Below, in pieces: positions 8,654 through 18,191 of a stretch of DNA of 64,000 nt (its first letter is position 1; each line of letters starts with the position of its first letter). The stretch spans positions 141,764 to 205,763 of the forward strand of contig CAJTZF010000001.1 of assembly GCA_910584245.1 (NCBI GenBank). The letters run 5' to 3'. The notes under the pieces are model-generated. The model worked only from the letters and a program-made list of their open reading frames with translations. It made no database searches and had not been told where the DNA came from. This DNA comes from an uncultured Eubacterium sp. Its GTDB lineage: Bacteria; Bacillota; Clostridia; Lachnospirales; Lachnospiraceae. Position numbers and translations under genes: made by a program.

Positions 8654-9941
8654 TCAGCACGTACATCCCCTGTATAATACTGAAAATAATTATCGTGGTC
8701 ATAATGGAGCTTCCGCCGTAACTGATCAGCGGCAGCGTCACACCAGTAGAAGGAATAAATTTTGTCACGCCGCCTACACAGAGAAATACCTGGAAAATGA
8801 ATACGACGCCCAGTCCAAATGCCGTCAGCTTATAAAACTGCTTTTTCATTTTCATGGCGATATTAACAAACATAATATAACTACTCAAATATACCATAAT
8901 CAGACAGATGGCAAACACACCGCCAAGCTCCTCTGAAATTGCGGCAAAGATAAAGTCACTCTCCACGACCGGCACGCTGCCGGGCAGTCCCTTGCCAAGT
9001 CCCATGCCGATAAACCCGCCGGTGCCAATTGCAAAAAGAGACCGGGCGATCTGGTACCCCTCGGCCTGAATGCTTCCCCAAGGGTCCTGCCAGGCAGAAA
9101 CACGGGTTCTCACGTGGGCAAACAGCTTGAAAGCGGCGACTGCCGCCAACGTCCCCCCAGCGAGACCGGCCCCCAGGTAGGCTACGTTCATCGTAGCGAC
9201 GTAAAGCACAACGATATACGTCACAAAATAAATCAACGCCGCCCCTAAGTCCTTTTCAGCGACAAGAATGGCAACATGGACGGCCGCGACACACGAAACA
9301 AGAACAATATGCTTAAACTTCGTACTCTTTGCCAAAAGAGACGCCATAAAAAACACGTAAAATATTTTGACAAATTCGGACGGCTGGACCTCAATAGTGC
9401 CAATGCGGATCCAATTCCGGGAACCGTACTTCTCCACGCCAATCACAAACACAAGCAGCAAAAACAAAATTCCCACAAGGGCATACTGCCAGCCAAGACG
9501 CTCCAGAACGGAAAATCTCTGAATAAAAAAGGGTACGAAAATACAGGCCACCATTGCCGCTGCCGCGAGCACCACCTGATGTATCGCATATTGGGACGAC
9601 AACCGCCCCAGCATAATAAACCCAACCATCATGCACATCATCATATTATTCAGCACAAGCTTGGACAGCCCCTTATAACACGCCTGGTAAACCTTGATAA
9701 ATACAAAATAAAATACCAGCTCCCCCGCCCACAAAAATACATATATAAGCGACTTATTTTCCATAATCAACAGCGCGCTCATAATCGCGTGAAGCAGCAC
9801 CGTCAATGTCCCCTGGGCGGCAAATACCCGGTTCTGCCTCCCTTTATTTTTTCCGGCAAACGCGTGGAACGAACAAAAAGTATATGATGCAAATAACAGG
9901 ATGATGACGTACCGGGCAATCTCTACAATAAATAATTCCAT
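8589..9941 (-). CDS. SEDS-family peptidoglycan glycosyltransferase (FtsW/RodA/SpoVE)
   Basis: A 450-residue polytopic membrane protein that polymerises lipid II together with the class B PBP encoded next. The conserved SEDS C-terminal signature is present (PSTGVTLPLISYGGSS, near residue 400), and the loop carrying ESDFIFAAISEELGG precedes it. The acidic tail (EEEGFEEEEGSGG) overlaps the PBP start by 65 bases, so translation is probably coupled. It starts 19 bases inside the U32 peptidase gene. Whether it serves division or elongation cannot be told from sequence alone; the zapA linkage slightly favours division. Confidence 0.92.
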   Translation of the reverse strand: MELFIVEIARYVIILLFASYTFCSFHAFAGKNKGRQNRVFAAQGTLTVLLHAIMSALLIMENKSLIYVFLWAGELVFYFVFIKVYQACYKGLSKLVLNNMMMCMMVGFIMLGRLSSQYAIHQVVLAAAAMVACIFVPFFIQRFSVLERLGWQYALVGILFLLLVFVIGVEKYGSRNWIRIGTIEVQPSEFVKIFYVFFMASLLAKSTKFKHIVLVSCVAAVHVAILVAEKDLGAALIYFVTYIVVLYVATMNVAYLGAGLAGGTLAAVAAFKLFAHVRTRVSAWQDPWGSIQAEGYQIARSLFAIGTGGFIGMGLGKGLPGSVPVVESDFIFAAISEELGGVFAICLIMVYLSSYIMFVNIAMKMKKQFYKLTAFGLGVVFIFQVFLCVGGVTKFIPSTGVTLPLISYGGSSIMTTIIIFSIIQGMYVLNGREEEGFEEEEGSGGKKTGT

Positions 9942-12211
9942 TGATCCAAAACCTTTCTTACTTCAGCTGCATGTTCAAACGAAAATGCGATTTCAGGTAT
10001 GCCCCCGGCTCCGCTCCATTGGTCCGGCTCATGCCAGGAAGGGTCTTTTTCATATATGACATTATAACAATACTCACAATAATTGACGGCAGTAAATTCA
10101 TCGCCTTTTGGTGTGCGAATGTGGGTACACGCCCGGTTTGCCGCCCCTCTCTGGCAGCCATGAATCTCCCTCCGGACGCACCCCTCCGTCGTCATCACAG
10201 CAGTTCTTCCATATGCCATATACACATTTCCGCTCATCCCCATGCTCCGGTACACATGCGCTGACCTGCGGTTCCAGCAGTACAGCCCCGGTCCGGCCAA
10301 AAGCTCCCAGCACCCCTGCTGTTTCAGCTTTTTCAGAACAGGAAGCGCATCAATCGAATTGACGATCATGCCCCGGCACCTCTCTGCATGAAAACAGGAA
10401 CCGAACTGATCCCACAGCGCCAAAAATTGTTCCGCATTTTTTGTTCGGAGAACCGCTGGCAAGGAGAGATAATACACAAAATCCCCCGTCTCCCAGCTGA
10501 GCCGCTCCCATGTATCCGCCGGAAATTCATCTAGCTTCAAATGCAGCCTCGTATTAGTAGCATTCGTCTTTTCACAACATTTTACACCTTCTATTTGTCC
10601 AAAATCCGCCACACGGACAATCGTGTACCGGTCCGCCCCCTTCCGCTCCCTTTTCTTCCCTGCCGGATCTTGTTTGTTCCCCCGCGGTAAATTCCCACCC
10701 GCTTCCCGGCGAAATAAGCCGCATATGCATGCCCTTATCTCCTCAAAGCCCCTTCTTCGGAGAGCTGCAATGCTCCCCAGTGGGATAAATACATTGTCTG
10801 GCACATGTACTGTGAGCCTCTCAAACTCAAATTCACTGACGCCCGTCTTATATAGTCTCTTTTCGATATCCTCTGCCCGGACGGGCCTTCCTTCCGCCTT
10901 TTCAGCTCGTACCCCTGTCACCCGGCATACGTGGTCCCGGTAACATAGCTCTAAGCTCACCTCATCGCCGCACACAGCTGTAAAAACGCCTTGCAGCTTA
11001 ATTTTACTATCTCTTTTTCCCTCTTCTATCCGATTTGAAATTTCCTGAAGCAGTTCGCTATTTTTCGTACGGTATAACTTCTGGCCGGCACGCAGCTTAC
11101 AACCTTTCTTATAGCGCGCCGTAACACGCTCTGAGCGGTCCGCCCCCTCTTTCAACGTATACTCATACACACGCTCTCCATTTTCATTTCGGAACTCTAT
11201 GACGTCGTGGGCATACGTCGGCTCTGCCAGACGGTACTCCACCGTATGGGAATTTACTTTTTCTACCTCGCCGACGCACACACCGTAATGACCGTTTTTT
11301 TTCGCATATATAATATTTTTCTTTGACGGCTCAAACAAATATCCCTCCGAAAACCCGCCGCGGTTATAAATATCCGCCAACCGCTTTATGTCCCGTCGGA
11401 CCTCGCGGTCGTGAACCGTCTTCCCTGCCAGGCTGGCGTCCGCATACAGCCGGTATAAATAAGATGAAAATGCCGCATATGCAGGCTTTTTCATCCTCCC
11501 TTCGATTTTAAATGAATCCACGCCCGCCTGGATGAGTTCGCCGACGCGCGCAAGCGTACACATGTCCTTTGGGCTTAATATATAACCACAATTTTTGTTA
11601 TCCACTGTATAGGGCAGGCGGCACGGCTGGGCGCACATGCCCCGGTTCCCGCTTCTTCCCCCGATCACCTGGCTCATCTGGCACTGCCCGGAATAACAGT
11701 AACAAAGCGCCCCGTGGACAAACACTTCGATCTCCCGGCTAGTCTTTTTCCTCATGTTACAAATCTCGTCGAAGGATAATTCCCTGGCCGGCACGACCCT
11801 TGTTACCCCATACGGTTTCAGCAGCTCCGCCGCCTCCCCGGTCAAAATCGACATCTGGGTGCTGGCATGGATATCCAGTCCCGGGAAGTGCTCCCGCACA
11901 AAATCCATTACCCCAAAATCCTGCACGATAACGGCGTCCAGCCCCGCCTCATATAGAGGGCGGATCTGGGAATAAAAACTGCCCTCTAACTCATCTTCAG
12001 TCAGAAGGGTATTGGCAGTAAGATATATTTTTTTGTCATGCAGATGCGCGAAATCCAAAATTTCACACATCTCCTCCACCGTGGGATTGTCCGCAAAGGC
12101 CCTCGCAGAAAACCGGTTTATGCCAGTATAAACTGCGTCCGCTCCGCTGTATACCGCCGCGTATATGCCCTCTTTCGAACCGCCGGGCGCCAATATTTCT
12201 ACGTTCTTCAT
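9923..12211 (-). CDS. Peptidase U32 family protein (collagenase-like / RlhA-like)
   Basis: A 762-residue protein starting with the U32 TIM-barrel signature EILAPGGSKEGIYAAVYSGAD. The family motif EVFVHGALCYCYSGQCQMS (about residues 163-181) is complete, followed by GNRGMCAQPCRLPY. A central insert (about 380-480, DUF3656-like) separates the two U32 halves, and a C-terminal cysteine cluster (NYCEYCYN) is present. In E. coli the relative RlhA hydroxylates 23S rRNA with YegQ-type partners, and several U32 proteins use conserved cysteines for an iron-sulfur cluster, so RNA modification is at least as likely as proteolysis. It lies second in the zapA-ftsW operon, 48 bases after zapA. Confidence 0.88.
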   Translation of the reverse strand: MKNVEILAPGGSKEGIYAAVYSGADAVYTGINRFSARAFADNPTVEEMCEILDFAHLHDKKIYLTANTLLTEDELEGSFYSQIRPLYEAGLDAVIVQDFGVMDFVREHFPGLDIHASTQMSILTGEAAELLKPYGVTRVVPARELSFDEICNMRKKTSREIEVFVHGALCYCYSGQCQMSQVIGGRSGNRGMCAQPCRLPYTVDNKNCGYILSPKDMCTLARVGELIQAGVDSFKIEGRMKKPAYAAFSSYLYRLYADASLAGKTVHDREVRRDIKRLADIYNRGGFSEGYLFEPSKKNIIYAKKNGHYGVCVGEVEKVNSHTVEYRLAEPTYAHDVIEFRNENGERVYEYTLKEGADRSERVTARYKKGCKLRAGQKLYRTKNSELLQEISNRIEEGKRDSKIKLQGVFTAVCGDEVSLELCYRDHVCRVTGVRAEKAEGRPVRAEDIEKRLYKTGVSEFEFERLTVHVPDNVFIPLGSIAALRRRGFEEIRACICGLFRREAGGNLPRGNKQDPAGKKRERKGADRYTIVRVADFGQIEGVKCCEKTNATNTRLHLKLDEFPADTWERLSWETGDFVYYLSLPAVLRTKNAEQFLALWDQFGSCFHAERCRGMIVNSIDALPVLKKLKQQGCWELLAGPGLYCWNRRSAHVYRSMGMSGNVYMAYGRTAVMTTEGCVRREIHGCQRGAANRACTHIRTPKGDEFTAVNYCEYCYNVIYEKDPSWHEPDQWSGAGGIPEIAFSFEHAAEVRKVLDQWNYLL

Positions 12212-12259
12212 ATTATCTCACTCCCAGACATACGAGTACCGCCGGCGTTGCCGCCGTCA

Positions 12260-12658
12260 CTACCGCTTTCCCTTCCGGCTTTTGGCCTCCAGCTCTGTTA
12301 TCCGCTTCTCAGCCGCCTCCAGTTTTTGTCTCAGATCATCGTTTTCCTTTTCTTTGTCAATGACCTCGTGTTTCATATCGAGAATAATTTTGTCCTTGTG
12401 TTCATTTTCCCGTGTAAGGGACTGTTTCTCTTTTTCTGTCTTAAAATAATCATCTGCAATATTGATCGCCAAAAGAATACTGCGCAGCTCCATATCAAGA
12501 TTATAATAATAATCCTGGTTCTTAAACTCAGCATATTTACTATTTATGTAGGTCGCCACCTTCTGCAAATACTCGGCGCTCTCGAAACCGCATATCGTAT
12601 ACCGCCTGCCATTAATCAACACTTCTACGTCATTTTTATTTTTCATACTTGTACCCAT
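12260..12658 (-). CDS. zapA: Cell division protein ZapA
   Basis: A 132-residue cytoplasmic FtsZ-ring stabiliser. The ZapA core (VLINGRRYTICGFESAEYLQKVATYINSK type, about residues 9-75) includes the family's short beta-hairpin and LAINIADDY helix. A long charged coiled coil follows (about 78-128), longer than in E. coli ZapA and typical of Clostridia. AAAGGAGG lies 8 bases before ATG 12658. It is first in the operon, directly behind a good promoter. Confidence 0.9.
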   Translation of the reverse strand: MGTSMKNKNDVEVLINGRRYTICGFESAEYLQKVATYINSKYAEFKNQDYYYNLDMELRSILLAINIADDYFKTEKEKQSLTRENEHKDKIILDMKHEVIDKEKENDDLRQKLEAAEKRITELEAKSRKGKR

Positions 12659-12709
12659 GCTGCGAGCCTCCTTTGCGAGCAGCTAAATTCATTTGCAATA
12701 CATTCCCTT

Positions 12710-12738
12710 ATTTTACATGAAAATGTAGTATACGTCAA
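12710..12738 (-). promoter_or_regulatory. Predicted sigma-A promoter of the zapA-ftsW-PBP operon
   Basis: On the minus strand TTGACG (12733-12738) and TAAAAT (12710-12715) are 17 bases apart. The -35 box overlaps the last codon of the upstream HAD gene, so the operon has its own start even though it follows closely. Confidence 0.65.
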
Positions 12739-13409
12739 CATATAAAGATACTCCGGATTGTCTCCGCCTCTTCAAAACTTCGGATGGAAAAATCGGCGTC
12801 CCGCACGACATCCCCCCAGGCATAGGACAGATCTTCCTCGTACACACCCACCGTACAAAACCCTCCCGCCTTTGCAGACAAAATCCCCTGATGGAGATCC
12901 TCAAACACAACGCACTCCACAGGGGAACACCCAAGCTTTTCGGCCGCTTTTATGTAAATATCCGGGAACCCCTTTCCCCGCTCTACCTCTCCGGTTTCCG
13001 TAAATGACGAAAAATAATCGTACACCCCGTTTCTTTTCAGGCACTGCCCGTAGAGGGACGCGTGGGAAGCCGTGGCAATCCCGAGCCGGATTCCTTTTTG
13101 ACTTAGCGTCTCCAACATCTCCCTGACGCCTGGCTTTATACACACCTCCTCGTGGTATGTGCGCACGGCCAGGCCGTTCCATTCCCGGATAATCTCCTCG
13201 GCGGTTTCTTTCAGCCGGAATCTCCCAATCGTATATTCCGCCGTTTCCCGGAAACTCATAGCCGCGATTGTTCTCTGGTAATCCTCCGGCACTTCAAATC
13301 CCCTGCTGCCGAGAAACCTCTCATCCACACTCCCCCATACCCACATGGAATCTAAAAGAGTTCCATCCAGGTCAAAAATCGCTCCTTTTCTCTCCATCTT
13401 TCCCCTCAT
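12735..13409 (-). CDS. HAD-superfamily hydrolase, beta-phosphoglucomutase-like
   Basis: A 224-residue haloacid-dehalogenase phosphatase or phosphomutase. Motif I is FDLDGTLLDS (nucleophile and acid aspartates), motif II is in GIATAS, the lysine of motif III is in ERGKGFPDIY, and motif IV is VVFEDLHQGI. The cap after motif I is helical (subfamily I). The substrate cannot be assigned. ATG 13409 overlaps the upstream stop in an ATGA arrangement; ATG 13397, with GAGGGG before it, is an equally good start. Confidence 0.85.
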   Translation of the reverse strand: MRGKMERKGAIFDLDGTLLDSMWVWGSVDERFLGSRGFEVPEDYQRTIAAMSFRETAEYTIGRFRLKETAEEIIREWNGLAVRTYHEEVCIKPGVREMLETLSQKGIRLGIATASHASLYGQCLKRNGVYDYFSSFTETGEVERGKGFPDIYIKAAEKLGCSPVECVVFEDLHQGILSAKAGGFCTVGVYEEDLSYAWGDVVRDADFSIRSFEEAETIRSIFIC

Positions 13410-14242
13410 TTATCCTTTTTCCCCAGACATATTTTTGAAATAATCTGATCGGCAATGATCCGGTGTCCTTCCCTGTTCGGATGGGGATCGATATTTCCCC
13501 AGGAAAAAACCATATTGATCAGCCGTTCATCTGTCTCCTCAAATGCGCCCTTGACGTCGACGAGCGTGTATGTTCCGCCCGTATTCCCGCTCTTAAATAC
13601 ACTTTGCACCCGCTCTGACACAAATCCGTTATTCATCTTTTCAATATACTTCTCCGCCATTGTATCCAAATTCTGAACAAATTTTTCTGGAATGTTAAAC
13701 GAACTATCATTGCAAGGATTGTAAATATTGTTGACAAAAAGCTGTGCCTGTGGCGCCTGCGCGTGGATCGCGTCAATAATCTGCGGAAGATTCTCTCCAA
13801 ACCTTTCGCATGCCCCCGACAAAATCTCATCCCCGTTCTGTTTAAATTGTTTAAAATCCGTATCCGTTGACAAGTACTGAAGAAGATCGTTGGATCCGAT
13901 CGAAAGCGTCACCAGGTCGGCCTTTTGCAATTGCAGACGGTAATCGTCATACTGCTCGTTGTCTTCATTTGTCAAAATATCTAAAAGCTGTTCACTCCGC
14001 AATCCATTTTTCCCAAAGTTTGTCAGACGAACGGCGCCATATTGGTCTTCCAGCGCCTGGGCAATACGCCCTACGTACGACTCAGCATCGACATCCTCCA
14101 ACCCATATCCCTTGGCGATGCTGTCGCCAAGGGCAACATAATTGACGATTTTATGTTCATAATCTCCCGAATCTGCCACAGCAGGCGGGAACAGTATCAG
14201 ACAAATAGCAACCGTAACTATAATCACCCTGAGTATTTTCAT
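13406..14242 (-). CDS. Secreted SGNH/GDSL-type esterase
   Basis: A 278-residue exported hydrolase. The signal peptide spans about residues 1-24 (hydrophobic ILRVIIVTVAICLILF, then PPAVADS). The SGNH blocks are visible: catalytic serine in VALGDSIAKGYG, block II glycine in FGKNG, block III SIGSNDLL, and the catalytic pair in IDPHPNREGH. Likely substrates are acetyl or acyl esters of wall polymers, glycans or lipids; nothing narrows it further. I chose ATG 14242 because GGAGG is 8 bases upstream and the signal peptide begins there. It overlaps the downstream HAD gene by four bases. Confidence 0.87.
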   Translation of the reverse strand: MKILRVIIVTVAICLILFPPAVADSGDYEHKIVNYVALGDSIAKGYGLEDVDAESYVGRIAQALEDQYGAVRLTNFGKNGLRSEQLLDILTNEDNEQYDDYRLQLQKADLVTLSIGSNDLLQYLSTDTDFKQFKQNGDEILSGACERFGENLPQIIDAIHAQAPQAQLFVNNIYNPCNDSSFNIPEKFVQNLDTMAEKYIEKMNNGFVSERVQSVFKSGNTGGTYTLVDVKGAFEETDERLINMVFSWGNIDPHPNREGHRIIADQIISKICLGKKDK

Positions 14243-14333
14243 GGCCGTACCTCCACAAGACATTATCTTGTAGTAGTCTGTCCGATACAAATTCAAATAT
14301 ACCCGTCACTTTTTCACAGAAATGGTATAATCT

Positions 14334-14984
14334 TTACTGGCTCTGGAAGTACCCAAGAACTCCTAATAACGACGGATATACGGCAAATGCAAGTTTTGTA
14401 ACCGCCTCGTCCGGTTCAACCAGGTCGGGTACCATAAATACTCTCATGCCAGCTGCGTGGGCGGCCCGAACACCGTGCAAGGAATCCTCGATGGCAAATG
14501 TCTCCGTGGGATCTGCCTCCATCTCACGGCACGCCCGCAAATAGATTTCCGGATCCGGCTTGCTACGTCTGACCATGTCGCCGCCGACCACCACACTGAA
14601 ATAATCCAAAAGACCCGCCTGCCCAAGCTCCTGCACGACAACCTCTTTCCGTGTGGAAGAGGCCAGTCCGATTCGGTAGCCATTGTCTCGAAAATAGCAG
14701 AGCAGCTCCCGCACTCCCTCTTTAACAGGTACTCCATCCAAATCCGTCTTTTTGTGAAATAAGGCGGACGCCTCCCTGCGGAATACCTCATAGTCGAAAG
14801 TCTCTCCCAGCTGTCTCCTCACAATGTGCATCGTCTCCGCATGATTCGTGCCAATACACATTCGGAACACATCCTCAATGCCTTCCAGACCATATTTTTC
14901 CGCGACAATTTTCCAACAGGAAAGGACGAGCGCCTCCGAGTCAAATATAACACCGTCCATATCGAAAATAACTTGTTTTTTCAT
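14334..14984 (-). CDS. HAD-superfamily hydrolase, beta-phosphoglucomutase-like (second copy)
   Basis: A 216-residue HAD phosphatase/phosphomutase: motif I FDMDGVIFDSE, motif II GLASST, motif III lysine in RRSKPDPEIY, motif IV FAIEDSLHGV. It is a distinct paralogue of the HAD gene at 12735-13409, related only at motif level. An AAGGAGAGG site precedes ATG 14984. It follows the Na+/phosphate cotransporter by 35 bases and could help release phosphate, but that is only context. Confidence 0.85.
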   Translation of the reverse strand: MKKQVIFDMDGVIFDSEALVLSCWKIVAEKYGLEGIEDVFRMCIGTNHAETMHIVRRQLGETFDYEVFRREASALFHKKTDLDGVPVKEGVRELLCYFRDNGYRIGLASSTRKEVVVQELGQAGLLDYFSVVVGGDMVRRSKPDPEIYLRACREMEADPTETFAIEDSLHGVRAAHAAGMRVFMVPDLVEPDEAVTKLAFAVYPSLLGVLGYFQSQ

Positions 14985-15019
14985 TTCCTCTCCTTATATA
15001 ACAGCTGCGCAACGCTTCT

Positions 15020-16777
15020 CTATGGCAATTTATAGAGATTTTTGTATGCCACGTATTTGATATCGAACGGCGTGTCCTTCCCCTTGTCAAGAGTGTCAAG
15101 ATATTCGTGGGTATCAAAGGAATCCTCCTTAAGCTGGATGACGCACACGCCGATATTGGAGCAGTGGTCGGCAACCCGCTCAAAATTGGTAGCCAGATCA
15201 TTCAGCACCAAACCGGCCTCAATCGTACACTTGCCGTTTCGAAGGCGCTTTATATGACGTTTCTTCACTTTCTTATTGAGTCGGTCCACAACTTCCTCCA
15301 ACGGCTCTATATCACTGGCCTCCTCCTCATCTTCCCTCACAAACACATCTACAGAAAGATTCAAAATATCGGTAACCGCGCGGGAAAATACCTCGAGTTC
15401 CCCAGCCGCCTTATCTGAAAAACGAATCTTTTGTTCACTCCGCTTTTTTGCCGCCTTCTGTATATTAATGGCGTGGTCGGAAATGCGTTCGAAGTCGCTG
15501 ATACAGTGAAGAATCGTCGAAAGCGTCCGGCTGTCCGCCTGCGACAAATTTTTACTGCTCAGCTTGACAAGATAGCTTCCCAGCGCGTCTTCATACCGGT
15601 CCACCTCATTTTCATCGTGGGACACGGCCTCTGCAACCTTTTCATCATATTTCTGGATGAGTGAAATAGCATTTAAAAGTGTCGTGCGGGACAGCTCCGC
15701 CATCGCCGCCGCCACCTGCTTACACCGCTGGATTGCAAATGCCGGCTGCTCCAAAAACCGCTCGTCAAGCAGAACGCTAATCTCCTGCTTGTCTTCTTCC
15801 TTCTCCTCGCGGATCGACAGATAGGCAAGCCGCTCCAGCCCTTTCGTAAATGGAAGCAGGAGTACGGTCGCCACGATATTAAATATACTATGCATCACCG
15901 CAATCCCCGCTGGTCCCGCCGCCTCCCCGACAAAATCAAAGGTCACAAAGGCATGGATCGTATAGAATCCAAGCATAAATACAACGGTTCCGATCAAGTT
16001 AAAATACAGGTGGATAAGAGACGCCCGCTTCGCACTTTTATTTGCCCCGATCCCGGAGAGCAGGGCCGTGACACACGTTCCGATATTCTGTCCCATAATA
16101 ATGGGAAACGCAGTCCCATACGTGATGGAACCCGTCGCGCAAAGCGCCTGCAAAATACCGACAGACGCGGAGGAGCTCTGAATGACAGCCGTGAGCACCG
16201 CCCCCGCAAGCATTCCCAGAAGCGGATTGGAGAACATCGTCAATATTCCGGTAAATTCGGGTACGTCTGCCAGCGGTTTTACCGCCCCGCTCATCGTATC
16301 CATGCCAAACATCAAAATGGCAAAGCCAACTAGAATCATGCCGATATCTTTCTTTTTCTGACTTTTTAAAAACATGAGAAAAATAATTCCCACGACAGCG
16401 ATAACCGGCGAAAAATTGGACGGCTTCAAAAACTGCATCAGAAAGCTATCGCTCTCAATGCCGGACAAACTGAGAATCCATGCTGTGATCGTCGTACCGA
16501 CATTGGCTCCCATAATAATTCCGATCGCCTGTGACAGCTTCATGATTCCCGAATTCACAAAACCGACCACCATGACAGTCGTCGCCGATGAAGACTGGAT
16601 CACCGCCGTCACGAAAGCGCCGAGCAGCACAGCCTTGATCGGATTTGAGGTGAGCCGCTCCAAAATTCTCTCCAGCCTACCGCCAGATATTTTTGTAAGT
16701 CCCTCGCCCATCGTATTCATTCCGTATAAAAACAGGGCAAGGCCGCCAAGCATCGTAAGAACATCAAAAATATTCAT
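15020..16777 (-). CDS. Na+/phosphate cotransporter with PhoU-like tail (NptA family)
   Basis: A 585-residue inner-membrane transporter. Two inverted Na/Pi-cotransport repeats carry the hallmark QSSS motifs (AVIQSSSATTVM near residue 65; AVIQSSSASVGI near 205). After about eight membrane helices, a cytoplasmic helical region (about 345-560) resembles PhoU, as usual in bacterial NptA-like proteins. It probably imports phosphate with sodium, or balances it. I chose ATG 16777 with AAAGGAG upstream; GTG 16795 lacks a site. It begins 24 bases after folC. Confidence 0.92.
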   Translation of the reverse strand: MNIFDVLTMLGGLALFLYGMNTMGEGLTKISGGRLERILERLTSNPIKAVLLGAFVTAVIQSSSATTVMVVGFVNSGIMKLSQAIGIIMGANVGTTITAWILSLSGIESDSFLMQFLKPSNFSPVIAVVGIIFLMFLKSQKKKDIGMILVGFAILMFGMDTMSGAVKPLADVPEFTGILTMFSNPLLGMLAGAVLTAVIQSSSASVGILQALCATGSITYGTAFPIIMGQNIGTCVTALLSGIGANKSAKRASLIHLYFNLIGTVVFMLGFYTIHAFVTFDFVGEAAGPAGIAVMHSIFNIVATVLLLPFTKGLERLAYLSIREEKEEDKQEISVLLDERFLEQPAFAIQRCKQVAAAMAELSRTTLLNAISLIQKYDEKVAEAVSHDENEVDRYEDALGSYLVKLSSKNLSQADSRTLSTILHCISDFERISDHAINIQKAAKKRSEQKIRFSDKAAGELEVFSRAVTDILNLSVDVFVREDEEEASDIEPLEEVVDRLNKKVKKRHIKRLRNGKCTIEAGLVLNDLATNFERVADHCSNIGVCVIQLKEDSFDTHEYLDTLDKGKDTPFDIKYVAYKNLYKLP

Positions 16778-16801
16778 TCCTTCACTCCTTTCCACTTCTC
16801 A

Positions 16802-18127
16802 TTATTTATTACCCATTCTTCCCAATTCATTCAATCCCAGCCATTCCGCCGCACTCTTTAAAATAGATAGTGACCCAAAGATAAAAAGTCCCTGCTCCTC
16901 ACCGCCGCTGGCCAGTTTCTCGCACTTCTTCCCGCCAAGGTCAACCGCCTCCTGTATAGAAGTACATGCGACCGCATGTCCCCGGATCTGTTCCGCCAGC
17001 TTTTCCGCCGGCAAACCGCGTCCAGTGGGCGGCGTAACCGTATATACCTGATCGAATGTATCCCCGATCCTGCGCGCCATGTCCGCATAGTCCTTGTCCG
17101 CAAATATACCCACAATGCCGACTTTCCGATAATTTTCAAAATACGCATGAACCGATTCGAGAAAATGCTGGATGCCGTCGGGATTGTGCGCTCCGTCCAT
17201 AACGACGACCGGCCTCTTTTCATAAACGTCAAACCGTCCCCGCCACACCGCTTGCGCCAGCCCTTTCCTCAGCTGCTCCTCTGATACCGGAAAACGGCTA
17301 TTCATTGCCTCCACGCACTCGATTGCCAGACACGCATTCTCGACCTGGTACAAACCGGGCATCCGTATGCAAAGCTCCCGGTACCTCTTATAATCAAACG
17401 CCGTTCCCAGAAGAGACGCTTTCCTGACCTTCCAGTCGTCACCTGACACAGCTCTCCACTTGCATTCCTGTTCCCGGCACACCCTGGCCAGACAGCTCTG
17501 CGCCCGCTCATCGTGCTGGCACACAACAACCGGAATGCGCCTTTTTATAATTCCCGCCTTTTCATAGGCGATTTCCTCTATCGTACTTCCCAGAAACTTC
17601 ATGTGATCCATAGAAACAGGGGTAATAACCGCACATTGCACCGTTGTTACAATATTCGTCGCATCCAGCCTGCCTCCCATGCCAGCTTCCAGCACAACCA
17701 AATCACAATTCCAGCTGGCAAAGGCGAGGAATGCCGCTGCCGTCTCAATCTCAAATTCAGTCGGTACTCCCTCGCCCCGTTTTTGCATTTTCTCAATTGC
17801 GCAGCGGATGTGCGTAATATGCTCCGCCATTTCCTCCTCTGTGACATAGACGGATTCCCCGCCATACACGTACTGGATTTTTTCAAACTCACTAAATACT
17901 GCCGGCGACACATACCGGCCAACCTTTAACCCGTGCGCTGCATAAATTGAACTGATAAAAGCCGCCGTCGATCCTTTTCCGTTTGTCCCCGCGACGTGGA
18001 CAATGTCTAGTTTATCCTGCGGATTTCCTAAATACTCCATCAACCGTTTTGTCATGCCAAGTCCCGGCTTAACCGCGTCGCCCTTTTGAATCCGGCGCAC
18101 ATATTGTATGGCCTCCCTGTAATTCAT
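16802..18127 (-). CDS. folC: Bifunctional folylpolyglutamate synthase / dihydrofolate synthase
   Basis: A 441-residue Mur-ligase-family enzyme that adds glutamate to dihydropteroate and folates. The ATP-binding loop is GTNGKGSTAAF (about 44-54), with downstream FEIETAAAFLAF, LEAGMGGRLDATN and the C-terminal domain motif MDGAHNPDGI. Length is normal. GGAGGCGGTT precedes ATG 18127 directly after the terminator of the serA operon, so it either has a promoter buried there or depends on read-through. Confidence 0.94.
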   Translation of the reverse strand: MNYREAIQYVRRIQKGDAVKPGLGMTKRLMEYLGNPQDKLDIVHVAGTNGKGSTAAFISSIYAAHGLKVGRYVSPAVFSEFEKIQYVYGGESVYVTEEEMAEHITHIRCAIEKMQKRGEGVPTEFEIETAAAFLAFASWNCDLVVLEAGMGGRLDATNIVTTVQCAVITPVSMDHMKFLGSTIEEIAYEKAGIIKRRIPVVVCQHDERAQSCLARVCREQECKWRAVSGDDWKVRKASLLGTAFDYKRYRELCIRMPGLYQVENACLAIECVEAMNSRFPVSEEQLRKGLAQAVWRGRFDVYEKRPVVVMDGAHNPDGIQHFLESVHAYFENYRKVGIVGIFADKDYADMARRIGDTFDQVYTVTPPTGRGLPAEKLAEQIRGHAVACTSIQEAVDLGGKKCEKLASGGEEQGLFIFGSLSILKSAAEWLGLNELGRMGNK

Positions 18128-18138
18128 AACCGCCTCCG

Positions 18139-18171
18139 AAAAAGGACGCCATTGCTATGACAACAGCGTCC
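18139..18171 (-). terminator. Intrinsic terminator after serA
   Basis: On the minus strand GGACGC and GCGTCC (plus positions 18166-18171 and 18144-18149) form a stem extended by GTTG/CAAT, followed by five Ts (18139-18143). It closes the leuB-to-serA operon. Confidence 0.85.
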
Positions 18172-18191
18172 TGCCATGATTCTGGTTTTTA

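Noticed and set aside
9276..9887. Plus-strand 203-codon frame opposite ftsW
   Set aside because: No start site, no motif, and the opposite strand encodes conserved SEDS sequence.
12038..12745. 235-codon plus-strand frame over zapA
   Set aside because: It is hydrophobic antisense of a coiled coil; zapA on the minus strand has a strong ribosome site and family motifs.
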